A stretch of DNA of 58,021 nucleotides from Streptomyces cirratus (GCF_014650775.1 NZ_BMVP01000024.1:1-58021); one strand, 5' to 3'. Counted from the first letter of the stretch, positions 17,690 to 26,148 are shown. The notes: a model not told the origin generated them from the letters alone. Numbers and translations: made by a program.

Positions 17690-18106
17690 CCAGGGGAGGG
17701 TTGGAGCACCGGGGGTCGGCCCAGTCGGGTCATGCGCCACACCGTGCGCCATCGCCTGGGACGCCGTGCTGGACACGCGGGCCGCACACCTCGAAGAATC
17801 CGGCCCACCAGGACTGCAGCCCAGCCGGCGGGGGGCGCTGGAGCAGTGTGTAGCCGCCCATGAGGTGAGATACATGGGGACCAGGGCGGCGGGCAGGTGG
17901 CGCTTCGCCAGCCAGACGCGGTTGCGTCCGGTGTTGCGGTGGTAGACGGCGTGGCGGGATGCCGGGGTCCGGGGGTGGCGCAGCACGAGGCCTGCGCGGT
18001 GGTCGATGTCCCAGTCGGCGTCGAGTGCGCGCCATGCGAAGGCGGTTTCCTCGTGGGCGTAGAAGAACTGTGCGGGGACGTTGCCGACTTGGTCGATCAC
18101 CTGCAT
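17690..18106 (-). pseudogene. Glycosyltransferase family 2, C-terminal remnant with frameshifts
   Basis: The frame from 18106 reads FFYAHEETAFAWRALDADWD, LVLRHPRTPASRHAVYHRNT and RNRVWLAKRHLPAALVPMY. This is the conserved C-terminal part of family 2 glycosyltransferases, with HEE contributing the ED-type motif and the RNR segment. Sense then moves to a second frame (WGGYTLLQRPPPAGLQSWWA) and a third (RTVWRMTRLGRPPV). The nucleotide-sugar-binding N-terminus is absent, cut at a breakpoint shared with the esterase fragment. Confidence 0.75.
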
Positions 18107-18107
18107 C

Positions 18108-18585
18108 CGGACCCTATGCCATCGACCTGGGCTTCGTCTTCGGCAACTTCACCGCCGACCCCGACTTCTACGGCACCGGCGCCTGGCGCAACCGCCTCTC
18201 CGGTCAGGTCCAGGACATCTGCACCACCTTCGCCAAAACCGGCACCCCAGGACGCACAGACTGGAAGCAGCACAACCTCGGCGACCGCCCCACCCTGGTG
18301 ATCGACAAGGAGACGACCGCCGAGAACGACCCGCTCAGCAACGAACGCAAGGTCTTCTCCGCACTGCCCTACGGCGGCACCAAGCCGACCCTCCAGGACC
18401 TGACCCCGCTCACCTACCACGGCACCCCTTGGCACGATCCCCGCGTGATCATCGCGCTCATCGGCCCCGTCTGGACCACCGTCATCGCTGTTAGCCTCCT
18501 TGCTGTCCTCGCCGGCGCCTTCTTCGGCATCCGTCACCTGCTCAAGCGGCGACGTACCGCACGGGCAACCACAGCTGCAGCCTGA
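18108..18585 (+). pseudogene. Type B carboxylesterase C-terminal remnant with membrane tail
   Basis: An open frame starts at the breakpoint with AIDLGFVFGNFTADPDFYG, then ICTTFAKTGTPGRTDW, TLVIDKETTAENDPLSNER, matching the last third of type B carboxylesterases. It continues into a predicted membrane span (VIIALIGPVWTTVIAVSLLA) and a basic tail RHLLKRRRTARA. The catalytic Ser and Glu regions are missing and no start is visible, so it is almost certainly inactive. The C-terminal membrane anchor is unusual for this family. Confidence 0.65.
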
Positions 18586-18593
18586 TCACCGGC

Positions 18594-18620
18594 CAACACC
18601 CACCTCCCTGGTGGTGTTGC
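18594..18620 (+). terminator. Putative intrinsic terminator after the esterase remnant
   Basis: CAACACC and GGTGGTGTTG form a short stem just downstream of the stop. No T tract follows, which is usual in high-GC actinomycetes. Confidence 0.45.
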
Positions 18621-18917
18621 GTTCGCCGCAATGCGATGAGGTCCCGGTCCACGTCGACCAGGAAGAAGAACCGCTCCGGCTCCGGGCGCGTCGGCTCCTC
18701 AATGAAGCGTCCGCCAGCCACTCGGCGAGTCGCGCTGCCCGGCGACCGCGCGGACGGCGGCTCTCGCCCGGTGTGGTTCGCCGGTTCGGCCCTCGCCCTC
18801 TGTGGACGGTCCAGCCCAGCCAGGGGCGGGGGCCGTGGCAGGACGATCCCGCGATAGTCCCCGGAAGCCTGCTGCGCGACTACGCGGACGAGATCGACGG
18901 GGTGCGCGTCAGTTACC
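18621..18917. other. Gap with possible unrecognised remnants
   Basis: The minus strand near 18640-18730 reads FIEEPTRPEPERFFFLVDVD, and the plus strand near 18830-18920 reads SLLRDYADEIDGVRVSYLID. Both look protein-like but have no start and no recognised family. Confidence 0.3.
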
Positions 18918-19910
18918 TCATTGACCGCTGCGGATCTCGTCGATGCGCTTCGCCAGAGCCTGTGTCTCCGCGATCAGCCGTCCGTGTGCCTTCTTCTGCT
19001 CCTCGGCACCCTGGGCCCTGAGCGCCCCGCTGAGGTGGGGTTGGAGCTGGGTCCACCAGCCGTAGTCCAGCATGGCCCACGCCTGTGGGCAGAGGGGGGC
19101 GCGGGTCTTCGGGAGATGGCCGCTGTCGACCAGGGACTGCTGGTACTTCTTTGGGTTGCTGCCCTCCAGGTAGCACAGGAAGTTGAAGGCCCGCTGCTGG
19201 GTAATGGGGTGGTCGCTCGACATGCCCTCCAGGGTCGGCGTGCCTTCCTTGCGCGCGATCTCGTCGAAGAGGATCGCGGCGGCCAGCGACGGGCCCGGCC
19301 CGACCTCGTTGACGGTATAGAAGGACGCGAAGCCGTCCGCCGCGTCCTCTTCGAGACCGAGGTTGGCCAGGAGGAGCTGGCGCTGCAGGGCATGGCCCAT
19401 CTCGTGGCCGAAGATGAATTCGGTCGACAGCACGGTCAGGTGGTCGGTGTTGTACTCGGACGCGGGGAACGGGGCGGGCCGTTCGACGGTCTTCACGACG
19501 TCGGCGAGGGCCTTTTCGATCTCGGTCAGGAACGATGGCGGGACGAAGATCGTCCTGCCGTCGGGCTGGGTGACGGCGTCGGTGACGCCGGGCGGCACGG
19601 CGGCGGTGACCTTCACGACCATGTCGTGCGGGAGGGTGAGTGATCTGTTCACCCAGTCGGCCGTACGCTCCAGCACGCGGGAGTTCCGGATCAGTGCCAC
19701 GGCCTCCCGGTCCTCCGGTTTGACCGTTTGGGCCTCGTAGACGACGGTGACCCTGCCGGAGCGCGCCGCCTGGGGGCGGGGCCCTGCTCCAGGCCCTGGC
19801 CCGGCGTCGCGGGCCTCGCCGCTGCACCCCGTCGAGACGACCCCGGCGAGGAGCAGCACACCTGACAGGACGATGCGCGCCCTCTTCGAGCGACCGGCGG
19901 TGTTCGGCAT
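18918..19910 (-). CDS. Lipoprotein putative metallopeptidase (DUF4344-like)
   Basis: The 330-aa precursor has a basic N-terminus, a hydrophobic stretch and a lipobox (VVSTGC, Cys29), so it should be anchored outside the membrane. STEFIFGHEMGHALQRQL contains HEMGH (169-173), and LGLEEDAADGFASF (185-198) supplies a likely third zinc ligand, as in DUF4344 putative metallopeptidases. The ATG at 19908-19910 is chosen because the signal sequence begins there; longer readings lack coding character. The substrate is unknown. Neighbours are debris and give no context. Confidence 0.8.
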   Translation of the reverse strand: MPNTAGRSKRARIVLSGVLLLAGVVSTGCSGEARDAGPGPGAGPRPQAARSGRVTVVYEAQTVKPEDREAVALIRNSRVLERTADWVNRSLTLPHDMVVKVTAAVPPGVTDAVTQPDGRTIFVPPSFLTEIEKALADVVKTVERPAPFPASEYNTDHLTVLSTEFIFGHEMGHALQRQLLLANLGLEEDAADGFASFYTVNEVGPGPSLAAAILFDEIARKEGTPTLEGMSSDHPITQQRAFNFLCYLEGSNPKKYQQSLVDSGHLPKTRAPLCPQAWAMLDYGWWTQLQPHLSGALRAQGAEEQKKAHGRLIAETQALAKRIDEIRSGQ

Positions 19911-19973
19911 CCTTGATCGGCTCCCGTCGCGTGTCCGTGTCCCCGCACTGATCCTCCGGCCGTCCGGAGGCGG

Positions 19974-20300
19974 GTGCCCGTCGAGCCGCCCGTACGGGGG
20001 ACCGTTCGAGGTGTGGGCGACCTTCGGGAGGCGGCCTGGTTCGACCCGAACACAAGCGGATGGGTGATGGACCGCGCGATGGCCGGGCGTCTGGCAGAGT
20101 GCTTCGACGAGGTGGTGGTCAGCGTGGACGGGTCCACCGCAGAGGTCCACGACCGGATCCGTGGCAGGGCTGGCTCCTTCGATCGCGTCATGACCGCGCC
20201 CGGCCTGCTGGACGAGGAAGCCCGTGAGCGCTAGCTGCCCGGCGGCCGCAAGCTGCGGTTCGGTATCGACTGCGTCGTGGTGCGCAGCAACGCTGTGAGC
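19974..20300 (+). pseudogene. Radical SAM protein internal fragment
   Basis: The frame reads MDRAMAGRLAECFDEVVVSV and DGSTAEVHDRIRGRAGSFDR, then an in-frame TAG, then LRFGIDCVVVRSN. This fits the middle of the barrel of radical SAM/SPASM peptide-modifying enzymes (VSVDG...HDRIRG...F). The CxxxCxxC cluster region and the SPASM tail are absent. Confidence 0.6.
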
Positions 20301-20384
20301 AGCCCTGAACTTGCAGCGCGTGTACAAGATTCTCAGAGGTTCGGCGGCATGGCATCCCCTTGAACGGGGGGCGAGCTTCTTTGC

Positions 20385-20473
20385 GGGCTGACCCCCGGAC
20401 GCGCGGGGCAGGTACCCCGGGACGGGATCGGTTCAGCCACCGCGTTGGGCTGATCCCCCGGCGCGCGGGTCAG
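20385..20473. repeat. Pair of palindromic direct repeats 62 bp apart (CRISPR-like)
   Basis: The 27-bp units starting at 20385 and 20447 share the GGGCTGA lead and a CCCCG...CGCGGG stem, matching at about 23 of 27 positions. A 35-bp unique stretch lies between. The size and stem resemble actinobacterial type I-E CRISPR repeats, but only two diverged copies exist and no cas gene is near. Confidence 0.35.
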
Positions 20474-20678
20474 ACGGCATAGTGGTGACCGGGCATCTGG
20501 GCGGCCTGGACTGATGTGTGTTCGCAGTCGACCTGTCCACGGAGTGGAGCTGACCTCTCGCGCTATCGGCCGCTATTCCGGCGGTGAGTCAGGGCATCCT
20601 CGCTATGCGGCCAGGGTGCACTGGCCGCGCAGTTTTCCCAGTGAGTCGAGGAGCGGCTGCACCGGCTGTTCCGGAGGT

Positions 20679-20759
20679 ATGGCAATTACCGAGCAGTACG
20701 TGTTGGATCTTCATGAGATTGACGACGGTCAGCTCGCGGCTGTCGGCGGCAAGGGGTGA
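20679..20759 (+). pseudogene. N-terminal fragment of a PEP-synthase/rifampin-phosphotransferase-like protein
   Basis: The 26-codon frame MAITEQYVLDLHEIDDGQLA followed by AVGGKG-stop matches the first residues of the PEP synthase or rifampin phosphotransferase ATP-grasp domain (usually VVGGKGA.LGEL). A GGAGG sits only one base before the ATG. The rest of the roughly 870-residue enzyme is missing. Confidence 0.55.
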
Positions 20760-20856
20760 TCATGCCGACTCCGGGTATGCGCAGTGCGGAAGAGGAGTAC
20801 TGGGCTGGGGGAGCACTCCTGAACTGAAACCTGACCCCGCGACACGGGAGGACACC

Positions 20857-21012
20857 ATGATCGTCCTCGGCGTCATTCTTCTCATCGTCGGCTTCCTGAC
20901 GAGCATCAGCATTCTGTGGACGATCGGCATCGTCCTCGTCGTCGTTGGACTCGTCCTTTGGATCCTGGGCGCTGTCGGGCACGCCGTCGGCGGCCGCAAG
21001 CACTACTACTGA
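20857..21012 (+). CDS. DUF6131-like mini membrane protein
   Basis: This 51-aa protein is almost entirely two hydrophobic helices (IVLGVILLIVGFLTSISI and IGIVLVVVGLVLWILGAV) with a hairpin turn, ending GHAVGGRKHYY. It matches the small DUF6131-type proteins common in actinomycetes, whose function is unknown. A GGGAGGA ribosome site (20847-20853) precedes the ATG. It stands alone between fragments and is probably expressed independently. It would sit in the cytoplasmic membrane. Confidence 0.8.
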   Translation: MIVLGVILLIVGFLTSISILWTIGIVLVVVGLVLWILGAVGHAVGGRKHYY

Positions 21013-21586
21013 TGTGCGCGTAAGCGCCAACCTGCCGCCATCAGTGCCACCGCTTCCCCAGCCTCGCCGAGGGCACTAGGTAGTGTCTGATGGCTCGCGC
21101 CCGGATGGTGGATGGTCCGCATCACCCCGAGGAAGGTCGTCGGCACGTTCTGAGCTGGTCGTTCAGCTGCCGGGGCTGGCCCAGAGCCCTCGCTCTGCTT
21201 GTCGCCGGCCCCGGCGGCGGCCGTATTCCTCCTGCCTCGCGCCTGCTCATACGGGTTGCTGCCATCCACTCCGCGCCCCACCGCCGCCGATCCTGCGGTG
21301 ACCGTTTGCGCGACCAGATGACAACTACGGCCACCAGCCGCACCGGCGTGTCGGTGATCGTCGGGTCCTACTCGATGCCGGCCACATCGGCGGCCCTTCG
21401 TGGAAACGTCTGCTGCGAGAGGTGGAGGGATCGGCTCATGGAACCGGCGGGCTCATGGAACCGGCGGTGGCCGTGAGGCGTGGGCCGGAAAACGGTCCGG
21501 GGGCGGTGCCTGGTCGGCACCGCCCCCGGATGGCGTCAGTCCTTCGTGATGCGACCCTTTTGGTGTTTCCCGAGCATCCCCTCGAC
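21013..21586. other. Gap without recognised gene
   Basis: Open frames exist on both strands, but none has a plausible start plus family. An 18-bp direct duplication with unit GGCTCATGGAACCGGCGG occurs near 21433-21468. Confidence 0.4.
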
Positions 21587-21880
21587 CTACGAGCCCGGTA
21601 CGGGACGGTGGGAGCGGGACTCCTGCGTCAATGTGAACGGTTGCCCGCCCAGGCGGTGCTTCACTTCGCTTTCCATGGGAAGCAGCCCGTCGAGTGGCAC
21701 GTGGGCGTGGATGGTGCCGGGAGACGGTTCGTCCTCAACGGTGCCGCGCTTCGCTGTGATGAGCCCGACCAGGGAGCCGGATTCCCCGCTCCCCGCCAAG
21801 TGTGCGAGCAGTGCGGACCTTGCGAGTCGCCTCGGGCGGGCCCCTGCCGATGAGATCTCCGGCTACGCGGCGCCCGTTCG
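21587..21880 (-). pseudogene. Possible EF-G/TetM-like domain V fragment
   Basis: The frame has strong G/C third-position bias and reads LVGLITAKRGTVEDEPSPG, then TIHAHVPLDGLLPMESEVKH and HRPVPGS-stop. The order RRG-type loop, I.A.VPL, and a final PVP-like end resembles the last domain of translation-factor GTPases, including ribosome-protection proteins. The GTPase part is absent. The assignment is tentative. Confidence 0.35.
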
Positions 21881-22049
21881 CGCCCACCGCGGCGAGAGCC
21901 ACCGCTCCTCAGACGCCGCCACCTTGACCAAGAGTCCTACGTGCGTACGGGCGCCAATTGGGGGTGGTCGCACGGCCGCCGGCAACGTCACGGCAGCGCA
22001 GTCCTGGGCCCCCGGGAATCACCTCGTCGGCCCACGGGACTTGCCAAGT

Positions 22050-22095
22050 GGACCAGCGGTCCGTATTCTCGTATTTATACGGACTGACGGTCCGT
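22050..22095. promoter_or_regulatory. Two palindromes upstream of the snoaL-nmrA pair
   Basis: GGACC-AGC-GGTCC (22050-22062) and ACGGAC-TGACG-GTCCGT (22079-22095) bracket an AT-rich stretch (TATTTATAC) that could be a -10 region. Both share GGTCCGT. They are likely TetR-type operators, and the TetR gene at 24000 is a candidate binder by proximity only. Confidence 0.6.
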
Positions 22096-22215
22096 TTCTT
22101 TTCGATGCTCCGCCTATGAGAACCGCCATGACTGGATTTCGGGGATCCGTGACGAGTGGCCGCGCTCAACGGCCCGGGATCGCCGTGTCCCCCGAGCAGA
22201 ACGGAAGCTTTGATC

Positions 22216-22638
22216 ATGACGACGCCGATGACACCCGCAGAGCTGTACCGCCACGGTCTGCAGCTGTTGCTGGAGAAGGACGTTCCCGGCTGGGTAGAGC
22301 TGTGGGCCGAGGACGGTGTCCTGGAGTTCCCCTTCGCGCCCGAGGGCTGGCCCTCGCGCCTCGAGGGCAAGGCCGCGGTCGGCGACTACATGCGCCACTA
22401 CCCCGACCACGTCGACGTCCACGACTTCCCCGACGTGAAGATCCACCAGACCGCCGAGGCCGAGACGATCGTGGTGGAGATGCGCGGAGTGGGCCGCCTG
22501 GTGGAGACCGACACCCCGTACGACATGACCTACATCGCCGTGGTCACGGTCGTGGACGGGCTGATCACCTCCTACCGCGACTACTGGAACCCCCTCGCCG
22601 TGTCGCAGCCCGGCGCCGACTTCGCAGGAGCCAAGTGA
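22216..22638 (+). CDS. SnoaL-like / NTF2-fold protein
   Basis: This 140-aa protein has the cone-shaped NTF2/SnoaL layout: LQLLLEKDVPGWVELWAEDG with the acidic turn, LEFPFAPEG, and a final strand ITSYRDYWNPL. Such proteins are small ligand-binding or isomerase-like enzymes often paired with reductases. The ATG lies just after a GGAAG. Its TGA overlaps the ATG of the following NmrA-like reductase (ATGA), so the two are translationally coupled and probably act on the same small molecule, which is unknown. Confidence 0.88.
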   Translation: MTTPMTPAELYRHGLQLLLEKDVPGWVELWAEDGVLEFPFAPEGWPSRLEGKAAVGDYMRHYPDHVDVHDFPDVKIHQTAEAETIVVEMRGVGRLVETDTPYDMTYIAVVTVVDGLITSYRDYWNPLAVSQPGADFAGAK

Positions 22639-23477
22639 TGACCACCTCCAATGCCACGCTCGTCATCGGAGCCACCGGCACCACGGGCCGCCGCGTCACG
22701 GCCGGGCTGATCGCCGCGGGTTACCGCGTCAAGGCCGCCGGCCGGAGCGCCACCCCGGTGCCGGGTGCGCAGCCCGTGCGCTTCGACTGGAACGAGCCCG
22801 CGACCTGGGGCGAAGCCCTCGACGGCGTCGACCGCGTCTACCTCGTCCCGCCCATCGGCTCCTCCGACCCCGGCGCGGCCATGCTGCCCTTCCTCCGCCA
22901 GGCACGCGCGGCAGGAGTGCACCGTGCGGTGCTGCTCAGCTCGTCCGCGATCCCGGCGGGCGGTCCGGCAGTGGGCCGGGTCCACGAGGAACTGCCCGGC
23001 CTGTTCGAGGAGTGGGCGGTACTGCGGCCCTCCTGGTTCATGCAGAACTTCGCCGCCTCCACCCCGCACGGACGCAGCATCCGCGACGAGGGAGCCATCA
23101 TGTCGGCCTCGGACGACGGCCGCGTCGGGTTCATCGACGCCGAGGACATCGCCGCCGTGGCCGTACGCGCCCTGACCGACGATCAGGCCCCCGACACCGA
23201 CCTCATCCTGACCGGACCGCAGACGCTGAGTTACGCCGAGGTCGCCGCGACCATCGCCGAGGCCACCGGGCAGCCCGTGGTGCACCGGAAGCTGACGTTC
23301 GAGGAGCTCCGCGACCGCTGGGCGGCCGAGATCCCGCTGGAGTTCGCCACCATGCTCGCCGGCATGGACCGGGCCATCGCGGGTGGCGCCGAGGACCGCA
23401 CCACGGACACCGTCGAGCGCCTCACCGGCCGCCCGCCCGGGACGTTCCGGTCCTTCGTCGAGCGGGAGGTCGCATAA
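22638..23477 (+). CDS. NmrA-like NAD(P)-binding oxidoreductase
   Basis: This 279-aa Rossmann protein has GATGTTGRRV at 11-20 for dinucleotide binding, VYLVPPIGSSDP, and LRPSWFMQNF typical of NmrA/ergot-alkaloid-reductase-like proteins. The C-terminal part (LTFEELRDRW, FATMLAGMDRAI) follows the family. The start overlaps the SnoaL-like stop by one base. Regulation is expected from the palindromes at 22050-22095. It probably reduces a quinone or carbonyl compound, which is inference. Confidence 0.9.
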   Translation: MTTSNATLVIGATGTTGRRVTAGLIAAGYRVKAAGRSATPVPGAQPVRFDWNEPATWGEALDGVDRVYLVPPIGSSDPGAAMLPFLRQARAAGVHRAVLLSSSAIPAGGPAVGRVHEELPGLFEEWAVLRPSWFMQNFAASTPHGRSIRDEGAIMSASDDGRVGFIDAEDIAAVAVRALTDDQAPDTDLILTGPQTLSYAEVAATIAEATGQPVVHRKLTFEELRDRWAAEIPLEFATMLAGMDRAIAGGAEDRTTDTVERLTGRPPGTFRSFVEREVA

Positions 23478-23862
23478 ACCCGCATCGCGCTGATAGGCGG
23501 CTACCTCGCGCCCCGCGCAGCCGCCCACGAGCCGCGCCTGGCCGCCGCCGTCGCCCGCGACCACAGCCCCTACGTCACCAGGAGCGCGACCGACCGGGAG
23601 TTCCTGGCCGCATACGTCCGCTACCGCTTCAAGGACGGCGGCGCCGGGAAGATCACCTGTCCGGCGCTGGTGTGCGAGGCGACCGACGACCTGCACTACT
23701 CCGTGGCCGGTGAATCCGACCCCCACAGGCTTTACCGGCACCTCACCGCACCCAGGACACTTCTGAGCTCCACCGAGGAGGAGGGCATCGGCTCCCTGCC
23801 ACCCCGGCGCCATCCGCCTGGCGGTAGCGCGGATCTCGGACTGGCGCGACGACACCACCTGA
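23478..23862 (+). pseudogene. Alpha/beta hydrolase remnant with internal deletions and frameshift
   Basis: Directly after the reductase stop the same frame reads RIALIGGYLAPRAAAHEPRL, then jumps to TRSATDREFLAAYV and KITCPALVCEATDDLHYSVA (acid residue loop). After a one-base shift near 23800 it continues CHPGAIRLAVARISDW with the catalytic His position. The nucleophile elbow is deleted (the usual GGSLGGY reads GGY). It is clearly a former esterase or acyl hydrolase gene that lay in the same operon. Confidence 0.7.
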
Positions 23863-23999
23863 CCTGCGGTCTGCGGCTCAGACCACACGGCTGCCGCCCT
23901 GCGGGCGGGGGCGCGGCAGGCGAGGGGCCGCCGCCCGGGCGGGCCCACCGAATATCATTTCACCCGGGCCGGGACAGGCCGAAGACTGAGGAGGACCCC

Positions 24000-24605
24000 G
24001 TGGCCCAGCGCACAGAACGCGCGGATGCCGTACGCAACCGAGAGGCCGTCCTGACTGCCGCAGACGTCCTGTTCGCCGCCAGCAGTAGTCCGCAGAGCGT
24101 GTCGATGGACGACATCGCCACGGCCGCGGGCGTGGGCAAGGGCACCCTCTTCCGCCGCTTCGGCGACCGCGCAGGCCTGATCGGCGCCGTGATCGCCGCC
24201 CGCCTCGAACCCCTCCAGCGCGCTGCGCAGAGGGCACAGGAGGCAGCCACGTCCTCGCCGCGACAGCGGGTGCTGGACCTCCTCGACGCCGCGCTCCGTT
24301 TCAAGATCGAGAACCGGAACCTGATGTCGGCGGGGGAGGAGGCCGGGCTCAGCAGCCCCTACCAGGCCGGGCACTACGGCTGGTGGCACGAGACCCTCCG
24401 TGCGGCACTGGAGCAGGTGCCCGGAGTCCAAGCCCCGGACTTCACCGCCCACGCCCTGCTGGCCGCCATCCGCGCCGATCTCATCGCCCACCTCATCGAC
24501 CATCAGCAGATGACACCCGAAGCGCTACGGGCCGCACTCGCGGCCCACATCGACAACGTCCTCGGCACCGACAGCAGTCCTGTCGACCCACGCGAAGAGG
24601 CATGA
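24000..24605 (+). CDS. TetR family transcriptional regulator
   Basis: This 201-aa protein has an N-terminal TetR HTH (VSMDDIATAAGVGKGTLFRR, residues about 38-58) and an all-helical ligand domain with RFKIENRNLMSAGEEAG. The GTG start follows GAGGAGGA. Located downstream of the SnoaL/NmrA/hydrolase genes on the same strand, it is a good candidate repressor of that group through the palindromes at 22050-22095. No comparable palindrome was seen before its own start, so autoregulation is unclear. Confidence 0.9.
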   Translation: MAQRTERADAVRNREAVLTAADVLFAASSSPQSVSMDDIATAAGVGKGTLFRRFGDRAGLIGAVIAARLEPLQRAAQRAQEAATSSPRQRVLDLLDAALRFKIENRNLMSAGEEAGLSSPYQAGHYGWWHETLRAALEQVPGVQAPDFTAHALLAAIRADLIAHLIDHQQMTPEALRAALAAHIDNVLGTDSSPVDPREEA

Positions 24606-24622
24606 GACGCGGGGTGGTGCGG

Positions 24623-24780
24623 CTACAAGCCGAACATCGCCGACAGGGTGCCCGCGGCGAGGTCTTCCGGTGGTTCGTCCATGGCGAACCTCTGGTGGGG
24701 TTGGCGCAGGCTCAGCACCGCGAGGCCGTGCAGGGTGGCCCACACGGACCTGGCCATCAGCTCCGGTGACAGCGACCTCC
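24623..24780 (-). pseudogene. TetR regulator C-terminal fragment
   Basis: The minus strand reads SPELMARSVWATLHGLAVLS, then RQPHQRFAMDEPPEDLAAGT and LSAMFGL-stop, typical of the ligand-binding tail of TetR proteins (WATLHGL). The HTH part is missing. It lies tail-to-tail with the intact TetR gene. Confidence 0.6.
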
Positions 24781-24962
24781 ACAACGTTGCGCGGGTTCCT
24801 TCAGCCCGGGGGTCACCCGGTACGCGGCGGCCCAGCGCTGCGCGGGACTACCACGCATCGGTAGTCCCATGAGCCGGTCCGCGCCCCGTCTTCCGGCCCC
24901 TTCCGCCGAGTTGGGTACGTCCTGTTTGCCTTGTGGGTTCACCCCGGCCTAATCTCGTCATC

Positions 24963-25157
24963 ATGACGATAATCGCTCAGCGGTCCCTGCTCCCTGCGGG
25001 CATTGACCCCACGGGCCGCGAGTCCCTCCACGGACTCAACGCGCACAAGTACGTGGCCCGCAGTCCCGCCATTCACCTCGATGTGCTGCCCGCGGCCGTT
25101 CCGGGCGATTGGGTCCACGGTCACGGTGGTATCGACGACCTCAGGGCGGAGAAGTGA
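24963..25157 (+). CDS. Small protein of unknown function coupled to the 2OG oxygenase
   Basis: This 64-aa frame (MTIIAQRSLLPAGIDPTGRE at its start; HKYVARSPAIHLDVLPAAVP in the middle; a C-terminal GDWVHGHGGIDDLRAEK) has no signal peptide, membrane helix or recognised domain. Its TGA ends 2 bases before the ATG of the oxygenase, so the two are probably co-translated. It could be a partner or substrate peptide of that enzyme, or the shortened start of a longer protein. No function is assigned. Confidence 0.55.
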   Translation: MTIIAQRSLLPAGIDPTGRESLHGLNAHKYVARSPAIHLDVLPAAVPGDWVHGHGGIDDLRAEK

Positions 25158-25159
25158 GC

Positions 25160-25903
25160 ATGTTCGGAATGCCGGTAAATCCCTTTGAGCTCTCCGAAGA
25201 AGCGCTGAGCCGAATATCTGCCGATGACTCATGGGCCCCGATCGAGACGGAGATTCCCAACGTCGATGCCAGGTTGATTCGCCATTTCCTCACGCCGGCT
25301 GAAGTGGAGGTGTTCGCGGCCGAACTGGCTGCCCAGCGCTTTGTGCCGGTGGGTCGAGACGGCATTGCCGCCAACTATTCAGAGGGAGATCCGGTCGGTC
25401 ATCTCCGTGCCACGGCTGACTCCATAGCTTTGGCAGCAGAGTTCTACCGCAGGCTGCGGCCGTTTCTGTCGTTTGAAGTGGGATCGGACGATCCGACGGA
25501 TTCAGACGGAAGGCCCTGGAAGCCGACGGCCGTCAATCCGCGTATGCGCTTCATCACGTACGAACACGGCGGACTTCTTGTCCCGCACTACGATTCGCCC
25601 TATTTCGCCCCCGATGGAAGGCGAACTCTCCTGACGGTGGGCGTTTACCTGTCGTACGAGGCAGTGGGCGGAGAGACACGGTTCATCGCCGACAAGCAGA
25701 ACGATCTCCCATTTGTGCAACGCGACTTCTCGGACTGGCCCCGGCTCGCACAGCCTGAGGAAATATTGAGCACCCACCGCCCCGAACCGGGCGATGCGCT
25801 CCTCTTCTGGCATCGGACGCTTCACGACTCGGCCCCAATTCTTGAGGGCACGAAAACAATTCTCAGAACCGATGTGCTCTACGAGCCCATAGATGTGCCG
25901 TGA
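25160..25903 (+). CDS. 2-oxoglutarate/Fe(II)-dependent oxygenase
   Basis: This 247-aa protein has the double-stranded beta-helix signature of 2OG-Fe(II) enzymes: HYD in LVPHYDSPYFA (His143, Asp145), GGETRF (about 170-175), GDALLFWHRTLHDSAP with the distal His (His222), and TILRTDVLY with the 2OG-binding Arg236. The best fit is the prolyl-4-hydroxylase-like subgroup, so the substrate could be a peptide, amino acid or small metabolite. G+C is visibly lower than in neighbours and codon choice is less biased, suggesting recent acquisition. It is coupled to a 64-aa protein of unknown role. Confidence 0.88.
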   Translation: MFGMPVNPFELSEEALSRISADDSWAPIETEIPNVDARLIRHFLTPAEVEVFAAELAAQRFVPVGRDGIAANYSEGDPVGHLRATADSIALAAEFYRRLRPFLSFEVGSDDPTDSDGRPWKPTAVNPRMRFITYEHGGLLVPHYDSPYFAPDGRRTLLTVGVYLSYEAVGGETRFIADKQNDLPFVQRDFSDWPRLAQPEEILSTHRPEPGDALLFWHRTLHDSAPILEGTKTILRTDVLYEPIDVP

Positions 25904-26148
25904 GCAACAGCAAGCCCACCGCCGCACAAGAGGCCCAGGGACTGTACATCGTGTTTGCTTGACAGACCCGTCGCCGTCAGGGGAGGCAAGTTGTCTTTGG
26001 ACGAGCATGGACGGGGACAGAGGGAGATTGCGGGGACCGGGGGCCTTCTGCAGGGCGCAGAGGCTGTGTCAGTGGCCCCTGCCATCCTTCTTCGATGATC
26101 AACGAGTACGAGAAGCTCCTGGTGCTCAGGGCCGCGCCGGGGAATGAT

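Noticed and set aside
20300..20384. A third CRISPR-like unit near 20351 (GGCATCCCC...GGGGGGCGAG)
   Set aside because: It forms a similar stem but is 36 bp, not about 62 bp, from the next unit and the flanks do not match.
24963..25157. The small frame before the oxygenase as a confirmed RiPP precursor
   Set aside because: Leader/core features, a cleavage motif and maturation genes are not evident; only the coupling is real, so it was kept as a finding, not an annotation.
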